Shown here piece by piece: positions 15,450-27,055 of a stretch of 59,645 nt of DNA. Below the pieces are notes generated by a model. The model made no database searches, was not told the origin of the DNA, and worked only from the letters and a program-made list of their open reading frames with translations. Each line of letters begins with the position of its first letter. The first letter of the stretch is position 1. The stretch spans positions 1 through 59,645 of the forward strand of contig CAMDGQ010000018.1 of assembly GCA_945897955.1 (NCBI GenBank), in the 5' to 3' direction. Made by a program: the position numbers and the translations under genes. The DNA comes from Tepidiphilus sp. J10. GTDB taxonomy: Bacteria > Pseudomonadota > Gammaproteobacteria > Burkholderiales > Thiobacillaceae.

Positions 15450-18400
15450 ATGCGCTTCTACCAGGCTCTGATCCGCAACCATCCGCTTGCCAACATCACG
15501 TTCATCGTGGTGCTGCTGATGGGCGTGCTGGCTTATCTGAACATGCCGCGCGAGCAGGATCCCGAAATCAACTTCAACTGGCTGGTGGTCACCGCCGTGC
15601 TGCCAGGCGCAGCCGCCGAAGACGTGGAGAAGAAGGTGACGCAGCCGCTGGAGGAAGCCGTCGCCAAGATCGGCGACATCCGGTTCATTTCCAGCGTCAG
15701 CCGCGAGAGCGTCGCAACGGTGCTGGTTCGCTTCCGCGACATTCCGGCCGCGCTGTTCGACAAGCGCGTCACCGATCTGCGCCGGGAAGTTCAGGCTGCT
15801 GCCAGCCGCGAACTGCCGCCGGAAGTCGATGATCCATTCGTGCAGGAAATCACCACCAATAACGGCTTTCCCAGCGCCATGCTGCTGTTGCAGGGCCCGG
15901 CCAACGACGAAGCGCTACGCGCCGCCGCGCGCCGGATCAAGGTCGATCTGGAACGCATGAACGGCGTCGACAGCGTGTTCGCCACCGGCCTGTCCGACCC
16001 GGAGCTGCGCATCACCTTCGACCCGCAGGCCGTCGCAGCGCGCGGCCTGACCGCCGCCGACGTGGCCGATTCGGTAGCGCACTGGTTTCAGGACACTCCA
16101 GCCGGACGCGCCCGCGTCGGTGACGAGGAATGGTTGCTGCGCGTGTTCGGCCAGGAAGTCTCGCCGGACCATCTCGCCCGCCTGACCGTGTTTTCCGCCG
16201 CCAATCCGGCACGGCAACTGCCGCTGGACGATGTCGCCCGGCTCAGCCGCGAACGCGAGAAGCCCGCCACGCTGGTATCGAGCCAGGGGCGTCCCGGCGT
16301 GCTGCTGGCGGTCACCAAGAAAAGCCGCGTCAACACGCTGGAACTGCTGGAACAGGTGAACGGCTATCTCGCCGAGCAAAACCGGGGGTTCAGCGCGGAC
16401 GGGCTGAAACTCTCCCTGCTCGACGATCAGACCGTGCCGACGCGGCAGTCGATTAGCATCATGCAGAACAACGCGCTGACCGGGCTGGCCCTGGTATTCC
16501 TGATCTCGTGGCTGTTTCTCGGCAGCCGCCTGGCCGGCCTGGTCAGTATCGGCATTCCGTTCTCGCTCGCGGGTACGTTCTGGCTTCTGGCCACTATGGG
16601 CTTCACGCTCAACATGACCGTTCTGCTCGGCGTCATCATCGCGCTCGGCATGCTGGTGGATGATGCGGTGGTCATCCTGGAGGACATCTACTACCGCATG
16701 ACGCGCGGTGCGGCGGCGCTGGAAGCAGCTACAGCGGCCATCGCCAGTGTCGGCCTGCCGGTGCTGGCCTCGGTGCTTACTACCGTGGCGGCTTTCCTGC
16801 CGCTGATCCTGCTGCCCGGCATCGTCGGCAAATTCATGATGGTGGTCCCGCTGGTGGTCACGCTGGCGCTATTCATCAGCCTGATCGAGGCGTTCTGGAT
16901 GCTGCCGGCGCATGTGCTGGCCCTGAAACCGGATTTTGCCCGCCCGAGCCGTCTGCATGGCTGGCGCACCCGATTCACGCGCAGTGTGCGCGTTGGCTAC
17001 ACCCGCCTGTTGCTGTCCTCACTGCGCCATGCCTGGACTTCATTGCTGCTGCTGCTCGCAGCATTCGCATTGGCGCTGTATGCGCTTGCGGGCGGCTGGA
17101 TCAAACAGCAGTTCTTTGCCGCCGATCCGATTCGGATTTTCTATGTCAGTCTCGATATGCCGCCAAGCACCGCGATCGACGTCACGCTGGCGCGTACGCA
17201 AAAACTGGAGCAGGTCGTCATCACGCGTCTGCGGGCCGGCGAATTGCGCGCCGCCGCCAGCTATGCCGGACTGAAGTTCACCGAAACCGAGCCGTTCTAC
17301 GGCGACGCCTATGGTCAGGTTGCTGTGTCGCTGCTGCCGCGCGAGGGCGACATGCGGACCACGGACCAGATCGTCGAGTCCATGCGCAGCGAGGTCGAGA
17401 AGCTGGAGCTTGGCGGCCAGATCAGCTTCATCATCATTTCCGGTGGTCCGCCGGCGGAAAAGCCGGTGAAAGTACGCCTGCGCGGCGACGATTACGCGCA
17501 ACTACGAGCCGCAGCCGACGCACTTAAAAAGGTCGTCATCGACATCCCCGGCAGCCGCGACGTGGTCGATGACGACCTGCCCGGTCGCCACGAATATGTG
17601 CTGCGCGTTGATGCCGATGCGGTGCGCGCCGCCGGGCTCGATCCGGCACTGGTGGCGCGTCTGCTTCGACTGCACACGGAAGGCGACATCGTCGCGCTGA
17701 CGCGCGATGCCGGCGAGAAGATCGAGGTGCGCGTGCGAGGCCCGCAACGCAATTTCGACGACATCCGGGCAGCGCTGGATGACGCGGTTGCCCTGCCTGG
17801 CGGCGGCACGACGACGCTGGCGAATCTGGTAAGTGCCGAAGCGCGCACCGCAAAGGGCGTAATCAAGCGCTATGACCTGCGCCGCGCGCTGACCATTGAA
17901 GCCGATCTGGACAAATCGCAAACCGACACGCTGGCCGCCAACAAGCGGGTCGAAGCGGGCTGGAGCACGCTGGCGCCGCGCTTCCCCGGCGTCGACATCG
18001 ACTACTCGGGCGAGCTTGACGACATCCAGGAAAGCCTCGATGCCATGCTCGGCCTGTTCCTGCTCGGGCTGGGCCTGATCTATCTGATCCTCGCTGCTCA
18101 ATTCCGTAGTTACTGGCAGCCCCTGATGATCCTCGCCACCGTGCCGATGGCATTTACCGGCGTCGCTTTCGGATTGTTCGTTTCCGACAATCCGCTCTCG
18201 TTGTACAGCCTGTACGGTGTCATCGCACTGACCGGTATCGCGGTCAATTCTGCCATCGTGCTGATTGATGCCGCCAATGACCGTCGCCGCAATGGCATGG
18301 GTGCGCTGCACGCGGCGGTGCATGCCGCGCGCCGCCGTGTAGTCCCGATCCTGATCACCACCAGCACCACTATTGGCGGACTGCTCTCGCTTGCCCTGGG

Positions 18401-18542
18401 ACTGGGCGGCAAATCGCTGATCTGGGGGCCGGTGGCTTCAAGCATCGTCTGGGGTCTGACTGTGTCCACCGCGCTGACGCTGTTTGTTGTGCCGCTGCTC
18501 TATCTCGTGTTCATGCGACGTGCCGAGCATGTCGCCGCGTGA
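15450..18542 (+). CDS. RND-family efflux pump, inner-membrane subunit (AcrB/MexB superfamily)
   Basis: 1030 aa, normal RND length. The start MRFYQALIRNHPLANITFI at 15450 is chosen; the same frame stays open 313 codons further upstream, but only as a GC-rich shadow of the adaptor gene. Twelve membrane helices in two repeats are evident. The proton-relay pair of Asp is in helix 4 (GMLVDDAVVILED), and the porter domain has PGAAAEDVEKKVTQPLEEAV. It exports hydrophobic drugs, acyl compounds or similar across the envelope; specificity is unknown. It overlaps the glycerate kinase start by 14 bp. Confidence 0.93.
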   Translation: MRFYQALIRNHPLANITFIVVLLMGVLAYLNMPREQDPEINFNWLVVTAVLPGAAAEDVEKKVTQPLEEAVAKIGDIRFISSVSRESVATVLVRFRDIPAALFDKRVTDLRREVQAAASRELPPEVDDPFVQEITTNNGFPSAMLLLQGPANDEALRAAARRIKVDLERMNGVDSVFATGLSDPELRITFDPQAVAARGLTAADVADSVAHWFQDTPAGRARVGDEEWLLRVFGQEVSPDHLARLTVFSAANPARQLPLDDVARLSREREKPATLVSSQGRPGVLLAVTKKSRVNTLELLEQVNGYLAEQNRGFSADGLKLSLLDDQTVPTRQSISIMQNNALTGLALVFLISWLFLGSRLAGLVSIGIPFSLAGTFWLLATMGFTLNMTVLLGVIIALGMLVDDAVVILEDIYYRMTRGAAALEAATAAIASVGLPVLASVLTTVAAFLPLILLPGIVGKFMMVVPLVVTLALFISLIEAFWMLPAHVLALKPDFARPSRLHGWRTRFTRSVRVGYTRLLLSSLRHAWTSLLLLLAAFALALYALAGGWIKQQFFAADPIRIFYVSLDMPPSTAIDVTLARTQKLEQVVITRLRAGELRAAASYAGLKFTETEPFYGDAYGQVAVSLLPREGDMRTTDQIVESMRSEVEKLELGGQISFIIISGGPPAEKPVKVRLRGDDYAQLRAAADALKKVVIDIPGSRDVVDDDLPGRHEYVLRVDADAVRAAGLDPALVARLLRLHTEGDIVALTRDAGEKIEVRVRGPQRNFDDIRAALDDAVALPGGGTTTLANLVSAEARTAKGVIKRYDLRRALTIEADLDKSQTDTLAANKRVEAGWSTLAPRFPGVDIDYSGELDDIQESLDAMLGLFLLGLGLIYLILAAQFRSYWQPLMILATVPMAFTGVAFGLFVSDNPLSLYSLYGVIALTGIAVNSAIVLIDAANDRRRNGMGALHAAVHAARRRVVPILITTSTTIGGLLSLALGLGGKSLIWGPVASSIVWGLTVSTALTLFVVPLLYLVFMRRAEHVAA

Positions 18543-19797
18543 CCTGCTGGTTGGCGGCTTCCATGCTGCGGTTGATGCCGTTCAGGCCGATGTGCTGCTG
18601 CCGCCGCATCTGGCCGCGCTGAAGCCAGGGCGTTTGCTGGTGGTCGGCGCCGGCAAGGCGGCAGCGGCAATGGCAGCGTGTGTGGAAGCACATCGACCTG
18701 ACGCTGATCTCTCCGGCCTGGTCATCACGCGACATGGTCACGGCGCGCCAACGCGACGTATCAAAGTCGTCGAAGCCGGCCATCCATTACCGGACGCAAG
18801 CGGTCTTGAGGCGGCGCAACGTCTGCTTGACCTGGTACGCGGAGCTGCCGTGAATGATCAGGTGCTGGCGCTGCTGTCCGGCGGCGGCTCCAGCCTGCTC
18901 AGCCTGCCGGTAGCGGGGGTATCGCTGGTCGAACTGCAAGCGGTGACGCGCGGGTTACTGAGCAGTGGCGCGCAGATCGCTGAAATCAACACGGTGCGAA
19001 AACATCTTTCCGGCACGCTCGGCGGTCATCTGGCCGCCGCCTGTGAGGCTCAAGTGACCGCGTTGCTGATTTCCGACGTCACCGGCGACGACCCGGCGGT
19101 AATTGCATCCGGTCCGTTCGCGCCGGATGCCTCGACCCATGCCGATGCACTGGATGTACTCGAACGCTGGAATATCGTTGCACCGGCCAGCGTGCTTCGC
19201 CATCTCCAGGCCGGAGCAGCCGGCGAAAGGCAGGAAACACCGAAGCCTGGCGCGGCCTGCTTCAGACGTGTCGAACACCGCATCGTCGCCAACGGCCGGA
19301 CCGCGCTTCTGGCGGCTGCCGGGCATTTTCAGGCGTGCGGGATCCGGCCGGTGATTCTGGGCGACACCTATACCGGCGAGGCGCGCGAGGTGGCACAGGT
19401 ATATGCCGCGCTTGTGCGCGAAATCCGCCAGCACGGCAATCCCTGGCCTACACCGGTAGTTCTGCTCTCCGGCGGAGAAACCAGCGTCACCTTGACCAGG
19501 AAGGGGCGCGGTGGCCGCAATGCGGAATTCCTGCTGGCGCTTGCCCTGGCGTTGAACGGTCTGGCGGAAGTGCATGCTCTGGCTGCGGATACCGACGGTA
19601 TCGACGGCAGCGAGGATAATGCCGGCGCGGTAGTCGGCCCGGACACCCTGACGCGCGCAGCGTCGCTCGGCATCGCGGCGCGCGCCAGCCTCGCCGAACA
19701 CGACAGTCACGGCTTTTTCAGCGCGCTCGGCGATCTGGTCATTACCGGACCGACGCGCACCAACGTCAACGATTTCCGCGCCATTCTGATTCTGTGA
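18529..19797 (+). CDS. Glycerate 2-kinase, MOFRL family (GckA-type)
   Basis: 422 aa. It phosphorylates D-glycerate to 2-phosphoglycerate, feeding glycolysis or glyoxylate/serine metabolism. Key segments are VVGAGKAAAAMA, LSGGGSSLLSLP (about residues 117-128), the INTVRKHLSGTLGGHL region and the C-terminal MOFRL part LSGGETSVTLTRKGRGGRNAEFLLA plus DTDGIDGSEDNAGA. The ATG at 18529 lies inside the end of the RND gene, so it is translated with the efflux operon even though the functions look unrelated. Confidence 0.92.
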   Translation: MSPRDLLVGGFHAAVDAVQADVLLPPHLAALKPGRLLVVGAGKAAAAMAACVEAHRPDADLSGLVITRHGHGAPTRRIKVVEAGHPLPDASGLEAAQRLLDLVRGAAVNDQVLALLSGGGSSLLSLPVAGVSLVELQAVTRGLLSSGAQIAEINTVRKHLSGTLGGHLAAACEAQVTALLISDVTGDDPAVIASGPFAPDASTHADALDVLERWNIVAPASVLRHLQAGAAGERQETPKPGAACFRRVEHRIVANGRTALLAAAGHFQACGIRPVILGDTYTGEAREVAQVYAALVREIRQHGNPWPTPVVLLSGGETSVTLTRKGRGGRNAEFLLALALALNGLAEVHALAADTDGIDGSEDNAGAVVGPDTLTRAASLGIAARASLAEHDSHGFFSALGDLVITGPTRTNVNDFRAILIL

Positions 19798-19839
19798 AAC
19801 GAGTCTTTAAGCCTGTTTGTACCAAGTCCGGACGATTTA

Positions 19840-19867
19840 TTGTGCAGCGCAAGATCATGGCTATAAT
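19840..19867 (+). promoter_or_regulatory. Sigma-70-like promoter of panD
   Basis: TTGTGC at 19840-19845 and a perfect TATAAT at 19862-19867 are spaced by 16 bp. The predicted start of transcription is about 25 bp before the panD ATG. Confidence 0.5.
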
Positions 19868-19897
19868 TGCAGCCCGATTTTCATCTCATCCACCGCC

Positions 19898-20278
19898 ATG
19901 CAACGCACTCTGCTGAAGTCAAAATTGCACCGTGTGCGCGTCACCGCCTCGGAACTCGAATACGAAGGCTCGTGCGCGATCGATGAGCTTTTGCTGGAAG
20001 CGGCGGATATCCGCGAATACGAAAGAATCGAGATCTACAACGTCAACAATGGCGAACGCTTCGCGACCTATGCCATTCGCGGCCAGAAGGGTTCCGGCAT
20101 GATCTCGGTAAACGGAGCCGCTGCGCGCAAGGCAGCAGTCGGGGATATTTTGATTATCGCCACCTATTCCGTTTACAACGAAATCGAATTGGCCAACTTC
20201 GAGCCGAAGCTGGTTTACGTCGACGACAAGAACCGCATCAAGCGCATCGGCGCCCAGATTCCGGCGCAAGCAGCCTAA
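19898..20278 (+). CDS. panD: Aspartate 1-decarboxylase
   Basis: 126 aa, the standard PanD length. It makes beta-alanine from aspartate for pantothenate and coenzyme A. The self-processing site is Gly24-Ser25 in YEGSCAIDE, where Ser becomes the pyruvoyl cofactor. The other conserved stretches [17 protein letters not shown] and [19 protein letters not shown] are intact. The start [13 protein letters not shown] is the family start. It is monocistronic with its own promoter and ends 4 bp inside the convergent ampD gene. Confidence 0.97.
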   Translation: MQRTLLKSKLHRVRVTASELEYEGSCAIDELLLEAADIREYERIEIYNVNNGERFATYAIRGQKGSGMISVNGAAARKAAVGDILIIATYSVYNEIELANFEPKLVYVDDKNRIKRIGAQIPAQAA

Positions 20279-20814
20279 AACCCGCGCACCCGGCTCCAGT
20301 CGAAGCACGGCCCCGGATCGGTCTTGCGGTCTGGCGCAATGTCCGAATGCCCAGCCAGATCGACCAGACTCGGATAGGCCGCACGGAGCGTCTGAATCAA
20401 TTCGTTCAGGCGTTCATATTGAACAGCGCTGAACGGCTGATCGTCTGCTCCCTCAAGCTCCACTCCCAACGAAAAATCATTGCAGCGCTCACGTTCCCGC
20501 CAGCTTGACAAGCCGGCATGCCAGGCGCGTTTTCGGCAGGCGACAAACTGGATCAGTTCGCCATCACGCCGGATGAAGAAGTGCGCCGAAACACGCAGCG
20601 CGTGGATGCTGGCGTAATACGGATGTTCATGCGGGTCGAGGCGATTGGTGAACAACTGCTCTACGCCAGGTCCGCCGAATTCCCCCGGCGGCAGACTGAT
20701 GTTGTGAATGACCAGCAGGCTGATCTCGCCATCCGGCGGCCGCGCATCGAAATTCGGCGAGTCAATGCGGCGAGCTGCGTGATTCCAGCCGTGTTCGTCA
20801 ATCCGATACTTCAA
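20275..20814 (-). CDS. ampD: 1,6-anhydro-N-acetylmuramyl-L-alanine amidase
   Basis: 179 aa. This zinc amidase of muropeptide recycling cuts the peptide from anhydroMurNAc; its loss derepresses AmpC in bacteria that have AmpR. The zinc ligands fit His37 ([14 protein letters not shown]), a His in [17 protein letters not shown] and the Asp in that same segment. The [21 protein letters not shown] stretch is also diagnostic. Translation probably starts at TTG (20812-20814), giving an N-terminus aligned to E. coli AmpD, with GAGG 8-9 nt upstream. That ribosome site lies inside the inverted-repeat element next door. NagZ of the same pathway is at 55.5-56.6 kb. Confidence 0.95.
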   Translation of the reverse strand: MKYRIDEHGWNHAARRIDSPNFDARPPDGEISLLVIHNISLPPGEFGGPGVEQLFTNRLDPHEHPYYASIHALRVSAHFFIRRDGELIQFVACRKRAWHAGLSSWRERERCNDFSLGVELEGADDQPFSAVQYERLNELIQTLRAAYPSLVDLAGHSDIAPDRKTDPGPCFDWSRVRGF

Positions 20815-20970
20815 CCTGGAATCCTCAGTTGACCGCTCCCCAGCCCTTGAGAAGTCTCATGAAATCTGGCGTCAGCCCCTTCAATCAAGCTTACCAAGTG
20901 GGTATCCCCGCTACGTGGCCGGTTATGCAAATTTCGGGCCGTCTGGCTGCGTTCAACTGAAGATTCCAGG
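20815..20970. repeat. 156-bp candidate MITE or IS remnant with 20-bp terminal inverted repeats
   Basis: CCTGGAATCCTCAGTTGACC at 20815-20834 matches the reverse complement of 20951-20970 at 18 of 20 positions, and two further outward A-A positions also agree. The ends exactly fill the gap between the thioredoxin-like stop codon and the ampD start codon. No clear target duplication is visible. A 54-codon minus-strand frame runs through it, overlapping the stop before and the start after, but its composition does not look protein-like. Confidence 0.55.
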
Positions 20971-20971
20971 T

Positions 20972-21316
20972 TCATGGCTCTTCCTCGGCGGACTTGAGCA
21001 AGGCTTGATCTATGGCGGAACGCAGCGCAGCAGGCGTGACAGCACAAACAAGGCGCGCGTGATAGCGACCCTCTACATAAAGCAGCAGCGTCGGCAGATG
21101 AAACACCTCATAGGCGCTCGCCAGAGCGGAAGCGACCTGAACATCTACCTTGAACAGACTTGTCCCGGCCGGCGCGCTGATCGGCAGTTGTTCTTCGACG
21201 ACGCGACAAGTGCCGCAGGATCGGCTGCTGAACACGACCAGAGCCAAACCTGACGTCTGCGCCAGACTTGGGTGATATGTGGATTCAACAAGTGGATAAA
21301 GCGCGTCTTGTTTCAT
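20972..21316 (-). CDS. Thioredoxin-fold protein
   Basis: 114 aa, the size of a thioredoxin. The active site is CGTC (Cys34, Cys37) in LVVFSSRSCGTCRVVEEQL, and the cis-proline loop is VFHLPTLLLYVEGRY. The CGTC dipeptide and the weakly conserved N-terminus set it apart from main TrxA (CGPC), so redox potential and partners may differ. No signal peptide. It lies 110 bp downstream of gyrB on the same strand. Confidence 0.85.
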   Translation of the reverse strand: MKQDALYPLVESTYHPSLAQTSGLALVVFSSRSCGTCRVVEEQLPISAPAGTSLFKVDVQVASALASAYEVFHLPTLLLYVEGRYHARLVCAVTPAALRSAIDQALLKSAEEEP

Positions 21317-21426
21317 GGATTAATTTGGCTGAATTGCGGCAGCCTGTTCAATCGCGCTTCCTGGAATTCGTACCTGTTCAAACCCGAATTGAGGGCATCC
21401 AATCGATTGCAGGGAAGCAGCAATCC

Positions 21427-23967
<2,541 letters not shown>

Positions 23968-24000
23968 TCATCTTGAACTCGAATGGAGTCTGCCTGGATG

Positions 24001-25107
24001 CTAGATGCGCATCGGCATGACAACGTAACGGAAGTTTTCCTCTCCCGGCACGGTAATAAGCATTGAACTGGTGGCATCGCCAAATGAACAAAGCACAGCT
24101 TCGACACCTAGGTTGTTCAACACATCCTGCAAATATTGGATGTTGAACCCGATGTCCAGCGGATCACCGATGTAGTCGATATCGAGTTCTTCCTGCGCTT
24201 CCTCCTGCTCGTTATTGCTGCAGGCAATGCGTAGGCTGCCCGGTGTCAACGCAATGCGAACGCCACGATATTTGTCATTGGTAAGAATCGCGGCACGATT
24301 GAGCGATTGTGACAATCTCTGCCGTTGTATAGCGAAACTCTTGTCGTGGCCAACCGGAACCACCCGTTGCCAATCAGGAAATTTGCCGTCGACGACTTTA
24401 CTGCGCAACTCGAAATCAGGCCGACGAAATACAACCTGATTCTGGTTTACCTGGATATGTACCGGGTCGTTTCCGTCACTCAGCAGCTTGCCGAGTTCCA
24501 ACACCGTTTTACGGGGCAGAATTACATCCACGCCCTGTTCGATTTCATCCGTCATATCCGTGCCGTCCACCGCCAGGCGATGGCCGTCTGTGGCCGCTAC
24601 GGTAAGACGCTTGCCCTGAAGAGAGAACAACATGCCATTAAGGTAGTAGCGGATATCCTGTACGGCCATGGCGTATTGAACACGGGACAGTAGTTGTTTT
24701 ACCAACCCCTGTGGCAGGCTGAAGGTGAGGCCCTCGCCTTCAGGAATCTGAAGTTTGGGGAAATCACGCGCCGGAAGAGTTTGCAGATTGAACTTGCTGC
24801 GCCCTGATTGAACCTTGAGTTGATCGTTGCTCAAGTCGAGGGAGATGGCTTCTACGTCCTGCAACGATCTGCTGATATCCAGCAATTTTCGAGCAGAAAC
24901 GGTGAATGCCACATCGTTCTCCACCTGTTCTTCAGCCCAGGTCGTGATCTGCAATTCAAGATCGGTGGCGATGAAGGCGACTCGTCCACCAACAACTTCC
25001 AACAACACATTGGAAAGAATTGGCAACGTGTGCTTGCGTTCAACCACACCGGCCACTGCTTGCAGGGGTTTGAGCAAGGCGTCCTTGGAGGATTTCAGTA
25101 CAAGCAT
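24001..25107 (-). CDS. dnaN: DNA polymerase III beta subunit (sliding clamp)
   Basis: 368 aa, the normal clamp length. Three repeated clamp domains encircle DNA and tether Pol III. The first domain begins MLVLKSSKDALLKPLQAVAG, with RKHTLPILSNVLLEV. The peptide-binding pocket segment ATDGHRLAVDGT is in the middle, and the C-terminus ends RYVVMPMRI, the canonical VMPMR ending. It lies between dnaA (239 bp upstream across the origin) and gyrB. Confidence 0.98.
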   Translation of the reverse strand: MLVLKSSKDALLKPLQAVAGVVERKHTLPILSNVLLEVVGGRVAFIATDLELQITTWAEEQVENDVAFTVSARKLLDISRSLQDVEAISLDLSNDQLKVQSGRSKFNLQTLPARDFPKLQIPEGEGLTFSLPQGLVKQLLSRVQYAMAVQDIRYYLNGMLFSLQGKRLTVAATDGHRLAVDGTDMTDEIEQGVDVILPRKTVLELGKLLSDGNDPVHIQVNQNQVVFRRPDFELRSKVVDGKFPDWQRVVPVGHDKSFAIQRQRLSQSLNRAAILTNDKYRGVRIALTPGSLRIACSNNEQEEAQEELDIDYIGDPLDIGFNIQYLQDVLNNLGVEAVLCSFGDATSSMLITVPGEENFRYVVMPMRI

Positions 25108-25346
25108 TTATATAAATTCCTGAAGATAGTAATAGGTAGTGGTTGATTCCCGGGATAAGCCGATAAAGTTTATCAAAATCATCGGCTTATGCTGTGGAAA
25201 AACATGCCGTACAAACTCTGTATGGCTATGGCATGAATTGTGGATAACTTTTCCGCGAGCGGCTTCATGAAGGGTTATCCACAAACTGTTCAGTTTTATC
25301 CACAAAGTTGACAACAGGACAGGATGGTGTGCGCGAAAAGTAGGGT
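25108..25346. other. oriC: Chromosomal replication origin (oriC), dnaA-dnaN intergenic
   Basis: Three perfect DnaA boxes: TGTGGATAA at 25239-25247, and TTATCCACA at 25275-25283 and 25296-25304. A degenerate TGTGGAAAA lies at 25193-25201. To their left is an AT-rich stretch with a perfect 10-bp inverted repeat (ATAAGCCGAT at 25155-25164, complement 25181-25190), plus an inner GATAAA-TTTATC palindrome, a plausible unwinding region. Genes diverge away from this region to left and right, and parS sites flank it. The dnaN promoter must also lie here. Confidence 0.85.
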
Positions 25347-26762
25347 TCATCCTGTAAGTACCTGTATCAACAGGTTGTAATCCTTGCGCAGTGTCTGGTC
25401 GCTGGCTTTAAGCTCTTCGATCTTGGTGCAGGCATGAAGAACGGTGGTGTGATCGCGCCCGCCGAAAGAAAGTCCGATTTCCGGGTAGGACAGGTTGGTA
25501 AGTTCACGTGCCAGATACATGGCCATCTGGCGGGGTCTGGCCACGATCCTGGTGCGTTTTTTGGAATACATGTCAGCGACCTTGATCTTGAAGTAGTCAG
25601 CAACCGTTTTCTGGATGTTCTCTATTGAAATCTGCCTGTTCTGGACTGCCAGCAAGTCTTTCAGAGCTTCCTTGGCCAATTCAACCGAGATTGGCAGTTT
25701 GCTGAAGCGCGCATAGGCGATGACCCGTTTCAGGGCGCCTTCAAGTTCGCGGACGTTGGATCTAACCTGTTTGGCAATGAAGAAAGCAGTACCTTCGTCA
25801 ACTTCGATTTCTTCAATGCGAGCCTTGTCCAGCAAAATGGCCACCCGCATTTCCAGTTCAGGTGGTTCCAGCATGACAGTCAGACCCCAACTGAATCGAG
25901 ATTTGAGGCGTTCCTCTATGCCTTCCATGTTCTTTGGAAAAGTGTCGCTGGTAATGATGACCTGCTTGTGCTCTTCGATCAGTGTGTTGAAGGTGTAGAA
26001 GAATTGTTGTTGTGTCCCTTCCTTGCCGGAAAAAAATTGGATGTCATCGATCAACAACAGATCAAGTGTGTCATACCGGCGCTTGAAGTCGTCGTAGGAG
26101 TTGGTTCGTACTGCGCGAACGACATCGGAAACATAGCGGTCAGCGTGGATGTAGCGGACGCGTGACTTTGGATCCAGCTGAATCATTCTGTTGCCGATTG
26201 CTTGCACCAGATGGGTTTTTCCAAGCCCAACACCGCCGTAGACAAACAAGGGGTTGTAGCCAGATCCAGGGTTGTCAGCAACTTGCAGAGCTGCGGCGCG
26301 GGCCAGATCATTGGCCTTGCCGGGAACGAAAGAATCAAAGTTGAACAATGGGTTGAGGCGACTTTCGTCGAGGGGTGAAGGCTTTTCGCTTTTTACTGCA
26401 ATGGAAGGCTTGGTAACTCGAGGTTTGTCTTCATCAATTTTTCCTGTTGCAGCAAGCAGGTTTCTTTTTAGCTGCGGTGTTGTTATGACTGGCTCGGCAG
26501 CCTCGGTAGATGAGGATTGAATCCGATTTTCGGTTACAGCCAACTGCACGGGAGGGGGGTCGGCAAAAAAATTGCGGGCAAGCTGTTCAATGTCCTGCAG
26601 AAATTTTCCACGTACCCAGTCCGCAACAAACCGACTTGGGGCATTGACCAATATCTGCTCGGACCGAACCTCAACATCAAGGGGCTTGATCCAGGTGTTG
26701 AGCTGCTGTGCGTTGAGCGTTCGCGCGAAGTGGGCGAGGCAATGGCTCCAGAATTCGTGCAT
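25347..26762 (-). CDS. dnaA: Chromosomal replication initiator protein DnaA
   Basis: 471 aa from the ATG at 26762 (MHEFWSHCLAHFARTLN). A GTG 48 bp upstream is in frame but coincides with a TAGAAT -10-like element. Domain I is residues 1-80, domain II a variable linker to about 145. The AAA+ domain has Walker A GGVGLGKTHL and Walker B LLIDDIQFFSGKEGTQ. Domain IV carries the DNA-binding signature GRDHTTVLHACTKIEEL near the end. It binds the TTATCCACA boxes immediately downstream of its own gene and starts replication. Confidence 0.98.
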   Translation of the reverse strand: MHEFWSHCLAHFARTLNAQQLNTWIKPLDVEVRSEQILVNAPSRFVADWVRGKFLQDIEQLARNFFADPPPVQLAVTENRIQSSSTEAAEPVITTPQLKRNLLAATGKIDEDKPRVTKPSIAVKSEKPSPLDESRLNPLFNFDSFVPGKANDLARAAALQVADNPGSGYNPLFVYGGVGLGKTHLVQAIGNRMIQLDPKSRVRYIHADRYVSDVVRAVRTNSYDDFKRRYDTLDLLLIDDIQFFSGKEGTQQQFFYTFNTLIEEHKQVIITSDTFPKNMEGIEERLKSRFSWGLTVMLEPPELEMRVAILLDKARIEEIEVDEGTAFFIAKQVRSNVRELEGALKRVIAYARFSKLPISVELAKEALKDLLAVQNRQISIENIQKTVADYFKIKVADMYSKKRTRIVARPRQMAMYLARELTNLSYPEIGLSFGGRDHTTVLHACTKIEELKASDQTLRKDYNLLIQVLTG

Positions 26763-26834
26763 GAGCAGCTTGGCGGCAGTTGGGCGGGGAAAGGCGAAGG
26801 ATTCTATCACCGCCCCGGAAAAAGCCGAAAATGT

Positions 26835-26863
26835 TTGACAAATCAGATATCTAGCAGTCTAAT
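26835..26863 (+). promoter_or_regulatory. Promoter of rpmH-rnpA
   Basis: TTGACA at 26835-26840 and TCTAAT at 26858-26863 with a 17-bp spacer, a near-consensus sigma-70 promoter. It lies 46 bp upstream of the rpmH ATG in the dnaA-rpmH gap. No DnaA box was found in this gap. Confidence 0.75.
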
Positions 26864-26908
26864 GCGCTGCTTTTTTGAAGACGATTTTACTCTTTCGGGG
26901 TATCCAAA

Positions 26909-27043
26909 ATGAAACGCACCTATCAACCTTCCGTAGTCCGTCGCAAGCGCACGCACGGTTTTCGTGCGCGCATGAAAACCGTTGGTGGCCGTGCCGTCAT
27001 CAATGCTCGTCGCGCTAAAGGTCGCAAGCGTCTTGCGGTTTGA
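26909..27043 (+). CDS. rpmH: 50S ribosomal protein L34
   Basis: 44 aa, the exact bacterial L34 length. It begins [20 protein letters not shown] and ends [12 protein letters not shown], very basic throughout. It lies between dnaA and rnpA as in nearly all bacteria. Confidence 0.98.
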   Translation: MKRTYQPSVVRRKRTHGFRARMKTVGGRAVINARRAKGRKRLAV

Positions 27044-27055
27044 GTTAGTGGCTTG

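Noticed and set aside
20811..20972. 54-codon minus-strand frame with ATGA/TTGA overlaps between the thioredoxin-like gene and ampD
   Set aside because: Its ends are created by the inverted repeats, and the peptide has no protein-like pattern; an element remnant explains it better. Kept as uncertain rather than called as a gene.
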